DNA from: a virus
Direction: 5' to 3' (one strand)
IMG/VR virus record: IMGVR_UViG_3300031722_000008
Span: 96,541-160,540 of that record
Length of the DNA stretch: 64,000 nucleotides
Shown here one piece after another: positions 49,676 through 59,547 of the stretch. Under the pieces are notes generated by a model, which saw only the letters and a list, made by a program, of their open reading frames with translations, was not told where the DNA came from and ran no database searches. Position numbers and translations under genes: made by a program. Each line of letters begins with the position of its first letter. Position 1 is the first letter of the stretch.

Positions 49676-52600
49676 TTATGGAGTAACGGTAGGATAAGAG
49701 CCTCCATTTGGATTATAGTATTGAACTACTGTGCTATTTCCCATAGAGTTTATTCTGTTATTCATAGTTGTAATAGCGTTTCCGATTGAAGTATCGTAAC
49801 TTTTCATTGTAGATTCAAATGAACTAGCTAATTTTTCTGAATTAGTTTTGGCATCATCTATTTTTGAAGCACCATCTTTTTGTTGATCTGTTAATGTTTT
49901 AAGTGATTCATCATATACTTTAACTACACCATCAACTAATTGCTTTTGCTGGTCCTTTAGGTCATTTTGTTTTTGTTCGTCTTCTTTAGATAAACCTCCA
50001 CTCTCTTTAGCTTTTTTTACAAATTCCTCTATTTGAGTATTAATTTTTTCTAGGTCTTTATTTGCTTGCTCGAAAGAAACTGCCTTAGCGTTTTCTCCAT
50101 CACCTTCTGTTACTGGCTTAGTATCTTTCAACGCATTGACTATGGCTTTGTAAGTTCCCGAATCTTCAAAACTCTTTTGTCCAGTACTTGAAGACAATGT
50201 ATCAGTTAATGTTTTTTGTGTAGCCTCGGCCATAGCTGCTGAAAGAGCCTGTATGCTATCTGCCGACAGAACGATAGGCTTCTTGTCTTCCCCTTTTATT
50301 CCTGTGTTACCTCCGTTCTCTAATATCTTCATTAAGTCGCTTGTCTTTAAATTATTATCTTTTATTAGCTTTCCAAGTTCAGTATCTTCTCCGAAGGTAG
50401 ATTTTACAGTACCATTAGCTTTACTTTCAAAGTTACCTTTAAATCCATCACCTAGTTCTGCTTCTAAAATTGTAGTTGTCTTACCAATATCAACTGCTCT
50501 CTCTTCTATTTTATCAAGTTCAGCAGTAAGCTTAGATAAGTTTGTAACATCAACCCCACCAACAGTTTTAGCAAATTCTATATATTTAGTTAATGTACCT
50601 TCATCAATAGAACCCTTTAATGCTTCTCCAAGCTTCTTAAGATCATCAACATCCCCACTGCTAATATCGCTTGCGATTTGTTTTCTGTACTCTTCACTAA
50701 CCCCTTTCAGTGCATCTTCTTTATTTTCTTTTATGCTCCTGACAGTATCCATAACTCCGCCTTCTTTATTTATTTCTATATCGTTTTTGGCAGTTATTTC
50801 ATCTATAGTTGCGGATATCTTACTTTTCATAGAGCTAATACTTTTTCCTTTTTCTTGTAAGTCAGTATTAGTACCATCTAATCCAATATTGCCATTTGCT
50901 ATAGTTTTAAATGCAGAATTTATACTACTGACTTCATCTCTTTTTTCTCCTTGCTTTCTCCAAGCACTATAATCATCCCATGTAGCAGCTGTACCACCGA
51001 CAGTACTCCCATCTTGATTAGGTCCTTGTTTAGAGGAATCATATTCTGAATCATATATAAATCCACCATTCTTTTGTTTTTTTAGATGAGTTAAAAGTTT
51101 ATTTTCATCATCAGTATGTGTCCAATTTTTTCCTTTTTCTTCTACTAAACTTTCAGATGTCTTTCCTCCACCCAATTCTTTTGCTCTATCAGAACCTATT
51201 ACCATTCCTACTTTTTTAAGCATAGCTAAAGTGTTCTCCTTATCGGCAGCACTTTTACCTCTCCATGCAAGAAAGTTTTCACTTCCATATTCTTCATTTG
51301 AAAAAGAATTAAGTTGTTTCATCTCTGTTCCGTAATAATTTTCCATAGCTGTATCTACTGTCATATTGTATTTTCCTATATTACCTTCAAAATCCTCAAT
51401 TCTTACTCCCATATAATCTCTCGCAAAAGATTTTCTTATACCTTCTTTTTCGGCTGTACTATTAGATGTGTTTTTTGCTAAGACTCTTTGTTTGGATTGC
51501 ACTTCTGCTTCTCCGTTTAGTCCTTGAATATAATTCTCTGCATCTGCGCCATCTTTGAACTTTCCAACTAATGTCTTTTTGTAGTCAGCTAATTTTTTAT
51601 CAGAGAGGGCATCGCTTGCGCTGTTGTAGTCGCCACTAGTCAATAACTCATCTAATCTTTTAGAGTAACTGGTTATTGAATCAATGTATCCAGCTTTCTC
51701 TGGATTATAACCAGTTGACCTACCATGTTCCACAATTGCATGGCCTCCGTCACCTTTAAGTCTTTTATCGGACAATAGTTTTTCAATATCAGCTGCATAA
51801 TCTTTACGAGTTTCGGTACTATTTTTGTTTACTTCATCAGAAGATAAAAGTTTAACTTCGCTTAAGAATTTATCTTGAGAACTTACAAGCTTATCATTTT
51901 GAGTTGATGCAAATCCTTTTTGTCCAAGTAAATATTCCTTTGCTCCAGCTTCTGTTGTACCTAGTGCCTTAGCGATGTCTATTTCTTTTAAAACTTTACT
52001 TCCATCAAAGTTCCTAGTTACGGATTCTTTTTTGGTATTTACTCCACTTTCTGTAGTTGTAGAACTCCCTGCTCCTGTTTGAGTATAGTCATGAAACTCC
52101 TTCATTAATTGCCCATTTAAGTTTGACCAGTTTGGGTCTGTAGCATAATTATGCCATCCTGCTTTATCATTAACCATAGCATTTAGTGTGTTTTGTTGAT
52201 GTTTAGGATCGTTGACATAATTATCAGCAATCCATTTAGCTCCACCGATAATTCCAGCTTCTGCTGTTCCATAACCATAAGCAGAAGAATATGCACTATT
52301 ATCAAATGCTCCTATCCCAAACCAGTTATTCTTATTCTTAGTTATTTGAGATGTTCCCCAAGCACTTTCATTACCCGCATGAGCAACTAAGTATGCAACA
52401 TCTAATCCTGATTCTTGTGAAGCTTTTAAAAATGTTGCTCCTTTTCCTGTCATGTTAGATTGTCTACCACCAACCTTGTCAGCAATGAAGGCATCGACCT
52501 GTTCGGCAGTTACACTGGTTTGGCTTTTTAAATTTTGATTTCTCATTTGATCAACAGTTACAGAACCTGAACCAGAACTTACGGATGTAGTAGTTGATTG

Positions 52601-55066
52601 ACCTATTTTTTCATTAAAGATTTCTTTGACTCTATTTGATACTTCATCTCCTAATTTTAAACTATCTATATTTATATCTTTTACTGAACCTTGTCCTCCG
52701 ACTGTTCTTAATGCACCCATATCATAACCCAGATTTTTAAATGCTTTATCTACGCTATCTTGGCTTGCGCCACCCACAGTAACAGCTAATGCTGCTCCAT
52801 AATTTCCTCCATACTTAAATACTTGATCTCCTAGCTTGCTTGATGTTTGGTCAATATTTAATTGTTGCCCTTGTGGTTTTGATTGATTGTATTTAGCTAA
52901 GGCAGCAACAATAACTTCTGATAAATCATTCTTCTTTGAATTTTCGATAATAGAACTCTTTTGTTCTTTTATGCCACTTGAAACTTCATCCCAATTAGAT
53001 ATTATATCCCTATCATAATTTACTTGCTTGCTAGAATTTTTAAATTTATTACTAACGAAATGCATTATATTATCATCTATTTGATAACCCTTATCTTGCA
53101 AATCATTTAGTGATGATAAGCTTGAAGCAATAACATTATTGGTTTCATTTGATTTTCTTATAACTTCATCGTAAGATGTACTTTTCAAATCAGATTTAGT
53201 TTTAGAAGATCTATCATATCTTTGTGGGATATCAAGTGTGCCTGCCATCCAATCTTGAGTATATTGAAGTTTTTCGCCAACCCAACTATCTAAATCTACA
53301 GCTCCTTGAGTTATTGAATCTTTTGTTCTATCCCACCAAGCACTTAATCTTTCTGTTACTGATGGAGCATTAGCCAATTGACTTGTTGTAGTTGATTGCC
53401 ATGCTTCTTGTAAACTAATCTGTTTAGCTAATTGTGGATTTTTCTTTTTATAGTCAAAGAATCCATTTAAAAGATTTTGAACTCCCATATCCTTAACTCC
53501 GAAATAATCACTCATTATGGTTCTATCATCAAACCCTTGAGCTTTCAGTTCCTTGTCATTAGTGTAAGTACTTACAGCTTTAGCTATAGCATCAGTCATA
53601 TCCCCTTCTGACATAGCATTTTTTATATAAGTTCCAGCTCCACTATCCCATTTCTTGATTGCATCTCCTTGCCCACTTTGCTCGTACCCTTGAAGTTTCT
53701 TTTCTGCTATTTCTGTTATTTGCTCAACACTTAAGTTCTTATTTTTATAATCATTAAACTTACTTTGATTAAATACAAAATCTTTTTGTTTTGCATCCCA
53801 ATCAAAGTAACCTAACGCAGATGTTGTTACTGAATGTTGGTCAACCATCTTTTCAAGTGTCGCTTGAGTATACATTGATGCTTGTGTTGGTCCACCAAGA
53901 TTTGTTATCATATTTCTGTTTTGTGTTTCTTGTACGGTCATAGAATCTTTATCTGTGTTAAATTTATTATCAAGTTCATTAAAATAACTAGCGACATAAG
54001 CTGTTGTATCTTCTGTTCTTGATGTAGTTTTTGAACCATCATTTGATGTGCCGGAATTTAATTGTTGAACAAAATCAGTGATTGATCTTGCTACAGAACT
54101 ACCACTTTCTCCAGTAAGACCTCCAAGTATGTTACTCTTACCCATTAAATCTTTGTAGTCCTTTTGGTCTATTCCAGCTTTTTTCATTGCAGACATAAGT
54201 TCAGCAACACTGTCATAGGTTTCATTGAGCATTAAGGCTCCTTCTTTTACTGTTTTTGTTAAAGAAGCCATTTTCTTTTTGAACCCATCTAAATCCTTAG
54301 TATCTTTAAGTAATCCACCCTCTGTATATTTTTGGAGCAACATCATTGTATCATCATCACTCATATGAAAATCATCATTCATCTTTCTAACATAGTTAGC
54401 AGCATTGTCTGATTCTTTCCTTGAGAACCCAAGAAGTCCTCTTTCATTATTACTCTCAGATGAATCAATAAACATCCCTGAATTTTTGTATAGATATTTC
54501 TTCAATGAACTGTTTTTTTGAATCTCATCGTTAGCTATATCTACATAACCACCCACAAGTGCCCCTCCGAGGATTCCTGTGCCTATTCCAGCCATTCCAG
54601 GTAACATTGCACCTAATCCAAACGAAGATGCTGTAGAGGCTACAGCGCCCATTCCTGTCATTGCTGTTTGACTAAGCCTAGCGCTATAGTCCATACCCAT
54701 TAAAACTCTTGATGTGTCTGAAGAGTTTGTTGTTGGCGCTGCAACTCCTAAGAATCCATATTGACCTTGTTTTCCTGCTAGCGACGACACTGAGTTCGCA
54801 AAGTTTGCATTCATACTTTGAGCATAAGAACTTATCATTGGTGATGGGCCAAATTGTACTTGTCCTGTATTGTTGCCAAAATTTTGAGAAACATTTTGAT
54901 ACATTGCTGGCGTATCAAAATTAACTTTTTGTTGATTTTCCCTAGCAGTTTTAAGTGCATTCTCTGTTTCATTACTTGCACTCATATTCTTCAATATATT
55001 TACTTGTTCTGTTTGTATTCTTGCTAGATTTTCTAACTCCAGTTTTAGTGAATCTTGTTGTTCCAA
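49676..55066 (-). CDS. Tape measure protein with internal glucosaminidase domain
   Basis: A 1796-aa protein from TTG 55066 (AAGGAGTG upstream; no ATG close by). Long helical and Ser/Lys/Glu-rich sequence with a hydrophobic Gly/Ala segment (about 130-175) that could span a membrane. A glucosaminidase-like domain (about 862-995) has HAGNESAWGTSQITKNKNNW and YGTAEAGIIGGAKWIADNY. The length sets the tail length, and the domain is released on DNA injection to cut glycan. It lies after the frameshifted chaperone pair, its standard place. Confidence 0.9.
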   Translation of the reverse strand: MEQQDSLKLELENLARIQTEQVNILKNMSASNETENALKTARENQQKVNFDTPAMYQNVSQNFGNNTGQVQFGPSPMISSYAQSMNANFANSVSSLAGKQGQYGFLGVAAPTTNSSDTSRVLMGMDYSARLSQTAMTGMGAVASTASSFGLGAMLPGMAGIGTGILGGALVGGYVDIANDEIQKNSSLKKYLYKNSGMFIDSSESNNERGLLGFSRKESDNAANYVRKMNDDFHMSDDDTMMLLQKYTEGGLLKDTKDLDGFKKKMASLTKTVKEGALMLNETYDSVAELMSAMKKAGIDQKDYKDLMGKSNILGGLTGESGSSVARSITDFVQQLNSGTSNDGSKTTSRTEDTTAYVASYFNELDNKFNTDKDSMTVQETQNRNMITNLGGPTQASMYTQATLEKMVDQHSVTTSALGYFDWDAKQKDFVFNQSKFNDYKNKNLSVEQITEIAEKKLQGYEQSGQGDAIKKWDSGAGTYIKNAMSEGDMTDAIAKAVSTYTNDKELKAQGFDDRTIMSDYFGVKDMGVQNLLNGFFDYKKKNPQLAKQISLQEAWQSTTTSQLANAPSVTERLSAWWDRTKDSITQGAVDLDSWVGEKLQYTQDWMAGTLDIPQRYDRSSKTKSDLKSTSYDEVIRKSNETNNVIASSLSSLNDLQDKGYQIDDNIMHFVSNKFKNSSKQVNYDRDIISNWDEVSSGIKEQKSSIIENSKKNDLSEVIVAALAKYNQSKPQGQQLNIDQTSSKLGDQVFKYGGNYGAALAVTVGGASQDSVDKAFKNLGYDMGALRTVGGQGSVKDINIDSLKLGDEVSNRVKEIFNEKIGQSTTTSVSSGSGSVTVDQMRNQNLKSQTSVTAEQVDAFIADKVGGRQSNMTGKGATFLKASQESGLDVAYLVAHAGNESAWGTSQITKNKNNWFGIGAFDNSAYSSAYGYGTAEAGIIGGAKWIADNYVNDPKHQQNTLNAMVNDKAGWHNYATDPNWSNLNGQLMKEFHDYTQTGAGSSTTTESGVNTKKESVTRNFDGSKVLKEIDIAKALGTTEAGAKEYLLGQKGFASTQNDKLVSSQDKFLSEVKLLSSDEVNKNSTETRKDYAADIEKLLSDKRLKGDGGHAIVEHGRSTGYNPEKAGYIDSITSYSKRLDELLTSGDYNSASDALSDKKLADYKKTLVGKFKDGADAENYIQGLNGEAEVQSKQRVLAKNTSNSTAEKEGIRKSFARDYMGVRIEDFEGNIGKYNMTVDTAMENYYGTEMKQLNSFSNEEYGSENFLAWRGKSAADKENTLAMLKKVGMVIGSDRAKELGGGKTSESLVEEKGKNWTHTDDENKLLTHLKKQKNGGFIYDSEYDSSKQGPNQDGSTVGGTAATWDDYSAWRKQGEKRDEVSSINSAFKTIANGNIGLDGTNTDLQEKGKSISSMKSKISATIDEITAKNDIEINKEGGVMDTVRSIKENKEDALKGVSEEYRKQIASDISSGDVDDLKKLGEALKGSIDEGTLTKYIEFAKTVGGVDVTNLSKLTAELDKIEERAVDIGKTTTILEAELGDGFKGNFESKANGTVKSTFGEDTELGKLIKDNNLKTSDLMKILENGGNTGIKGEDKKPIVLSADSIQALSAAMAEATQKTLTDTLSSSTGQKSFEDSGTYKAIVNALKDTKPVTEGDGENAKAVSFEQANKDLEKINTQIEEFVKKAKESGGLSKEDEQKQNDLKDQQKQLVDGVVKVYDESLKTLTDQQKDGASKIDDAKTNSEKLASSFESTMKSYDTSIGNAITTMNNRINSMGNSTVVQYYNPNGGSYPTVTP

Positions 55067-55079
55067 TTTTTTTCACTCC

Positions 55080-55637
55080 TTATTCCCCAAACCCAAGCTT
55101 AGGTTTTTTTGCATCAGCAGATCTTTCAACTATCTTGGCTTTTTGGGCATCTAAAATATCTTGTCTACTTCGTTTAGGTAGTAAGTATTTATCTTGTTTC
55201 TTCATATCCTCTGTCAACTTCATTGTTGTTGGCTGAGTCTTCATGAATGACCATAATTCTTTTTCTTCATCAGATAATAAATCAGGTACGTCTTCGTCTT
55301 GAACTTTTTTATTAGTATCTTTAACAACTTTATTTTCTTGTTTATCATTAAGTCTATCTTCTCTTCTTTTTGCTTTTGATTTTCCTAATGAATCAATTAA
55401 AGTACTTGCATTGGTCTTATCTACTAATAAATAGAAAGCTTGAACGCTTGTTTCTAAATCATCTAATTTATCGAAGAATGCCATCTTTTCAGGCATAGAT
55501 TCTTCTTTCATATTAATTATTTCTATATAATGAAATAACCATTGAAAAGCATTCATATCTTTGAACCTGTCTTCGGTAATCACACCATTCTTATGATACA
55601 ATACGGTTTGAACCACATCTCCAAATGGTGTTTCTAA
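55080..55637 (-). CDS. Tail assembly chaperone, C-terminal frameshift part (GT-like)
   Basis: About 186 codons in the -1 frame after the slippery site; 178 aa if read from GTG 55616, whose ribosome site is weak. It is charged (KAKRREDRLNDKQENK), with a C-terminal basic segment. As in lambda G/GT and most long-tailed phages, it is probably made only as an extension of the upstream 151-aa chaperone. The frame is open through the slip site (L-E-T-P-F-G-D-V). Confidence 0.8.
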   Translation of the reverse strand, partial: LETPFGDVVQTVLYHKNGVITEDRFKDMNAFQWLFHYIEIINMKEESMPEKMAFFDKLDDLETSVQAFYLLVDKTNASTLIDSLGKSKAKRREDRLNDKQENKVVKDTNKKVQDEDVPDLLSDEEKELWSFMKTQPTTMKLTEDMKKQDKYLLPKRSRQDILDAQKAKIVERSADAKKPKLGFGE

Positions 55638-55646
55638 AAATTTTTT
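55634..55646 (-). other. Programmed -1 frameshift site
   Basis: On the - strand the codons AAA-AAT-TTT-TAG provide two overlapping X-XXY-YYZ heptamers, A-AAA-AAT (55646-55640) and A-AAT-TTT (55643-55637), ending at the stop. A -1 slip reads TTA-GAA-ACA and joins the next frame. Confidence 0.8.
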
Positions 55647-56089
55647 ATTTTTTCTACCGTTTCTTGAAAGTTCTCAAATTTATTATTTTGATCTTTCACA
55701 CATTTGATATAAAAAGCATATGCCTTTTCAATTACCATAGCTGGCATTTTCAATAATTGTTTGTACAATAAAGACCTTCTCATTCTTGATTCTTGAGCAT
55801 CATAATCATCTCTCTCTATTGGTATACTGTTTATGGATATCAGTGCTTGAGATAATATACTTGCTGCTCTAACTCTCGCAACGATATCTGATGGTGCTGT
55901 ACTGCTATTCATTATTGATTCTGCGATAAGTAATTCTCCAGTATCTAGTACTTTAACTTTTATCTTAAATCCAGGAACAACCTCTTCCTCGTCTTCAACG
56001 GCACCTGATTTTATGAAATTTTCAAAAAAATTATTTAAATCAGCATTCATGTTTTCATCTTCCATAGTTTCTTTTTCTTTATTACTCAT
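55634..56089 (-). CDS. Tail assembly chaperone (G-like)
   Basis: A 151-aa acidic protein directly before the tape measure pair, with AGGAGGG upstream. Its end codons are ATA-AAA-AAT-TTT-TAG, a slippery run. In lambda the equivalent protein and its frameshift product load on the tape measure to start tail tube growth. Sequence identity is not visible; the call is from size, order and frameshift signal. Confidence 0.75.
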   Translation of the reverse strand: MSNKEKETMEDENMNADLNNFFENFIKSGAVEDEEEVVPGFKIKVKVLDTGELLIAESIMNSSTAPSDIVARVRAASILSQALISINSIPIERDDYDAQESRMRRSLLYKQLLKMPAMVIEKAYAFYIKCVKDQNNKFENFQETVEKIKNF

Positions 56090-56130
56090 AATTAAACCCT
56101 CCTAAAATATTTATGCTTTTATTATATAAC

Positions 56131-56155
56131 AAAAAAAAGAAGGCTAAAAGCCTTC
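56131..56155 (-). terminator. Rho-independent terminator after the tail tube gene
   Basis: GAAGGCT/AGCCTTC (56139-56145, 56149-56155), 3-nt loop, and eight T on the - strand (56138-56131). A partial stop here would give more tail tube than chaperone and tape measure. Confidence 0.85.
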
Positions 56156-56167
56156 CCTCAAATAGTT

Positions 56168-56755
56168 CTAACTAAATGAATAGTTTGAACAGAATTCATA
56201 TACGATAGAAACTGATTCAGCAACAAGGATTTGTCCTGCTGAAATACTTTCTTGTCTTGATTGTATCCAACAATTTTTAAATAGTCTTGTGTATCTAGCG
56301 TCATATTTATCTTTAGTAGCACCTTGACCATAGAATACATACATCATATCTAAAGGAATATTAATATCTCTCAAACTTCTGATCCATGTACTTGGTGTTG
56401 CTTGTTTACCACTAAAGCTATTTGGTTGGTATACAAGATTTAAGAAATCTTCTCCTGATAATAGAATTTTTTGGATTTGAATTTGACCTGTTGTTCTTCC
56501 TGGAATGTAATATGGAATATCTGAACCAAGTTCAAATACCATTTCCATTTGTTTATTTTCTCCCCAAGAATATCCTTGAACAACACCAACTCTTGTAAAT
56601 TCATCACTATCATTAGTTCCACTTTTACTTGCTGGTTTTACATACAAAACGCAACGTGCTGCCGATAAAAAACAGTCTGCATCAGCAGCATCTATATTAG
56701 GATCTAAATGGGAATCCTTAAATTCCCAAACATCAGTTAGTCCTCTATTAGCCAT
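56168..56755 (-). CDS. Tail tube protein
   Basis: A 195-aa beta-rich protein directly after the sheath gene, with a strong site (GAGAGGTGA) and followed by a terminator: the order and expression pattern of a tail tube protein. Segments QGYSWGENKQMEMVFELG and QESISAGQILVAESVSIVYEF resemble tube beta strands. Confidence 0.75.
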   Translation of the reverse strand: MANRGLTDVWEFKDSHLDPNIDAADADCFLSAARCVLYVKPASKSGTNDSDEFTRVGVVQGYSWGENKQMEMVFELGSDIPYYIPGRTTGQIQIQKILLSGEDFLNLVYQPNSFSGKQATPSTWIRSLRDINIPLDMMYVFYGQGATKDKYDARYTRLFKNCWIQSRQESISAGQILVAESVSIVYEFCSNYSFS

Positions 56756-56779
56756 TTAAAATCACCTCTCTCTTTAAAA

Positions 56780-58141
56780 TTATTCAGTCATAATAGTTAA
56801 CTTGATGTAGTTACATGGATATGGAACTTTAACTCTTACATCTAAGATTAATGAATCTGGATTAAATTCATCTTGAGCTAAATTTACTATTTGACCTTCG
56901 ATAAGATACTGATCAGTAATTAATGAAGCAAAAGCTGCATTAACAGAGCCTGTTATCTTTGTTATTGTATCAGCAGTAACATTATACTTACCGATATAAG
57001 TTTCTAATATACTTCTTAGGTATTTAGAAGTATAATCCTTACATGCTAATATAGAATTTTCTCTATATTCTGCTGAATCCATATTTGTAGTTAATTGATG
57101 TCTACAAATTATATTTGTGTCTGCACCACCTGGTTGCTCAAATATAATAACACCTTTTTCAGCTAACTTATTCTTTTCTCTTCTAGTTAATTGAACACCT
57201 AAAAGTTGATCGAATATTCCTGTTGTTGCTCTTGTTTTTGATTTATATAATGGTAAGGTAAACTCTAATCCTACATAAGCTGCTGCTATAAATTGACCAG
57301 TAAGAGTTTCTTGCGCTCCACTATTCATAGTCATTGTTGCAGTCGCAGGGTAGATAGTAGATATTCTTTCATTATATTTAGAGTGAGCGTAAGCTCCAAC
57401 CTTTTCGATTACATCTTCTGCAGTAGTTAATGTCGAAGCATCTTCTCTTGCATAGACAGCACATCTTTCTTTTCTTTCTTCGTAAGAAGAACATTTAGTA
57501 ACATGGCCATCAATGACAGCATTGATATCAGTTCCTAAATCTGCTGGAACTATTCTCCAAATTTCCTCAATATATTGAGCATATTTATCGAGTGCTTTTT
57601 GGTAATCTGTACCAGTGATAACTCCTTCTTCTCCTGGATCAACTTGAAGCATTATGAATTCACTAACACCCATTTTAACTAAAATTTCACCAGCTATAAA
57701 GATGTTGTTTAATGTACCATCAACTTTATATTCTGTTCCATAATAAGTTTCTAATTGCTCATACTTTTCAATTACTCTAGGTACATATTGATCCGCAGGT
57801 ACTGCTGATATATAAGTAACACTATAGCTTTCTCCAGCTGCTGGTGCTTTCGCTCCAACGGTTGCTAACCATTCAACTTTTGAAGCATCAGCTTCATTAA
57901 TCTTGTAGTCAGTTCCTAATGTAAAATCTGCTTTCCTTGAAGTATAACCAACTGATAATATTTCCAAAGCTTGTTTTGGTAATGTGTCTGTAACTCCGCT
58001 ACCTCTAGTTAAAACCTCTATGCTTTTTATTTTTGTGTCACCTGATCCGATAACTAATGGTACTAATCTAGGTCCACCTGTTCCTGTATTAGGTCTTAAC
58101 GATACGGTTTTGGAGTAGACGCCTGGTTCTAAATATGCCAT
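56780..58141 (-). CDS. Tail sheath protein
   Basis: A 453-aa protein. It has a typical sheath opening (MAYLEPGVYSKTVSLRPN), GVIIFEQPGGADTNIICRHQLTTN near 330 and the C-terminal LILDVRVKVPYPCNYIKLTIMTE, all sheath family patterns. It contracts around the tube at infection. AGAGGTG precedes the ATG. Confidence 0.93.
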   Translation of the reverse strand: MAYLEPGVYSKTVSLRPNTGTGGPRLVPLVIGSGDTKIKSIEVLTRGSGVTDTLPKQALEILSVGYTSRKADFTLGTDYKINEADASKVEWLATVGAKAPAAGESYSVTYISAVPADQYVPRVIEKYEQLETYYGTEYKVDGTLNNIFIAGEILVKMGVSEFIMLQVDPGEEGVITGTDYQKALDKYAQYIEEIWRIVPADLGTDINAVIDGHVTKCSSYEERKERCAVYAREDASTLTTAEDVIEKVGAYAHSKYNERISTIYPATATMTMNSGAQETLTGQFIAAAYVGLEFTLPLYKSKTRATTGIFDQLLGVQLTRREKNKLAEKGVIIFEQPGGADTNIICRHQLTTNMDSAEYRENSILACKDYTSKYLRSILETYIGKYNVTADTITKITGSVNAAFASLITDQYLIEGQIVNLAQDEFNPDSLILDVRVKVPYPCNYIKLTIMTE

Positions 58142-58160
58142 AATTCAAACACCTCTCTTA

Positions 58161-58751
58161 TTAATTAAATTTGATATTGATATTTTTTAATGGTTTATCT
58201 ATATCGTATAGTGCATCTTCTGGTCCTTTTGTTCCTATCCAATATAATGTTCCTGATAATTGGATTGGTGTATCCCAAATCTTTTCCGGATATTGTTTAG
58301 AAGGTGATGCATTACCTTTTGATATATTTGATATTTGAAGTCCTAATTTCTCACTTAAATAGTTTATTGCGGCAAACGATGTATACCAATGAACTCTGCT
58401 CGCTAAATCTTTTGACGTATTTTGCTGACCAGAACAAACTAATGTTAATGAGTATGGTATTATATACGCATACTGCTGAGCTCCATTGACTATACCATTG
58501 TATGTTACATCTTTATAGAAATTATACCCAAATGTTGTTTGTGGATTATTCTGTAATGTAACCTGAGAAACTATTATGTGTGGCAGCTTTTCTGCTACCA
58601 CTAAAGAGTCAGGGTAATCTATTGTTATTAATAGCTGAGACTCTTCCTGATTTTTATTATATACAAACTTCTTATCTTTTTCAAATATAGCTCTAAGTCC
58701 TCTTGTAATTCTTGATTCAATTTCATATTCTGCGTCAAAATATTCAGACAT
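58161..58751 (-). CDS. Tail completion / tail terminator-like protein
   Basis: About 196 aa from ATG 58751 (AGGTGG upstream; an earlier GTG has no site). Reads as a small alpha/beta protein with a strand and helix order like tail terminators. It lies just before the sheath. Family inferred from position. Confidence 0.6.
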   Translation of the reverse strand: MSEYFDAEYEIESRITRGLRAIFEKDKKFVYNKNQEESQLLITIDYPDSLVVAEKLPHIIVSQVTLQNNPQTTFGYNFYKDVTYNGIVNGAQQYAYIIPYSLTLVCSGQQNTSKDLASRVHWYTSFAAINYLSEKLGLQISNISKGNASPSKQYPEKIWDTPIQLSGTLYWIGTKGPEDALYDIDKPLKNINIKFN

Positions 58752-58752
58752 T

Positions 58753-59547
58753 TTATTCACCACCTATAATTGGAATTTTATAAAATAGACTTGCTTCTGG
58801 TATTTTATTCATAGAAATTGTTTGCCTTAAAAGAAAGCCATTTTTATAACTTGGTTGCCATGACATCACCGTTGCTCTGTCTTTTGTCATGGTGTCAACT
58901 ATAATATCATTCTCTTGAATTAATGGATATCCTACAGTCCAGAATTGAACTTGTGATTCTTCTTGAGTTGTTCCTGATGGATTCATACCTTCAGTTAATG
59001 AAGAAGCATTTGCAAAATTAACTTTGATTGGAATTGGAGGATAATATCCCCCCTTAAATCCAGTACCAAAGCATATAGTACATCTATCTGCCTCTCTAGA
59101 ACCTCTAACATCATCATAACACTCGCATCGTTCTCCACTTCTAATTCTTTTAAGTAGGTACATTTTCCTATTATTAGTGACATTATCTAAATAAACATTA
59201 TACACAAAATTTAAATAATAAGAATAATTATCAGCATTTATTGATGGTGTTGAGAAAAAATCTGAAAAAATAAATTCATTCGTATCTAAATTAACAGCTT
59301 TTATTTTATAGTATTGATGTATTTCTTCATTTAATAAATTTGCTGAATAATCGTTAAATTCAAAATTTTTGATATCACAATAAATAACTTTGAAATCTCC
59401 ATTCTCTGCAAGGCTCATATATAAATCAAATCTATATCTTGTTAAATCTTCCACCGTATCTTCTAGTGAAAAAGATATATTTATAAAATCTACACCAAAC
59501 GATGCATCAGCTTTTAATTCTTTGAAACTAATCAAAATAATATCCAA
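58753..59547 (-). CDS. Neck protein with zinc-binding Cys cluster
   Basis: A 264-aa protein. CECYDDVRGSREADRCTIC (near 140-158) is a C-x-C-x12-C-x2-C-like zinc site followed by FGTGFKGGYY, as in neck proteins of large Gram-positive phages. It starts at TTG 59547 within the previous gene, without a clear site, so the exact start is uncertain. Confidence 0.6.
   Translation of the reverse strand: MDIILISFKELKADASFGVDFINISFSLEDTVEDLTRYRFDLYMSLAENGDFKVIYCDIKNFEFNDYSANLLNEEIHQYYKIKAVNLDTNEFIFSDFFSTPSINADNYSYYLNFVYNVYLDNVTNNRKMYLLKRIRSGERCECYDDVRGSREADRCTICFGTGFKGGYYPPIPIKVNFANASSLTEGMNPSGTTQEESQVQFWTVGYPLIQENDIIVDTMTKDRATVMSWQPSYKNGFLLRQTISMNKIPEASLFYKIPIIGGE

Noticed and set aside
50253-50972. 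239-codon + strand frame opposite the tape measure
   Set aside because: Antisense shadow of Glu/Lys/Ser-rich helical coding sequence, with no ribosome binding site.
56100-56130. TATAAT-like promoter before the tail chaperone gene on the - strand
   Set aside because: A TATAAT is present in the gap but no acceptable -35 lies at 16-18 nt; A+T-rich gaps give such boxes by chance.
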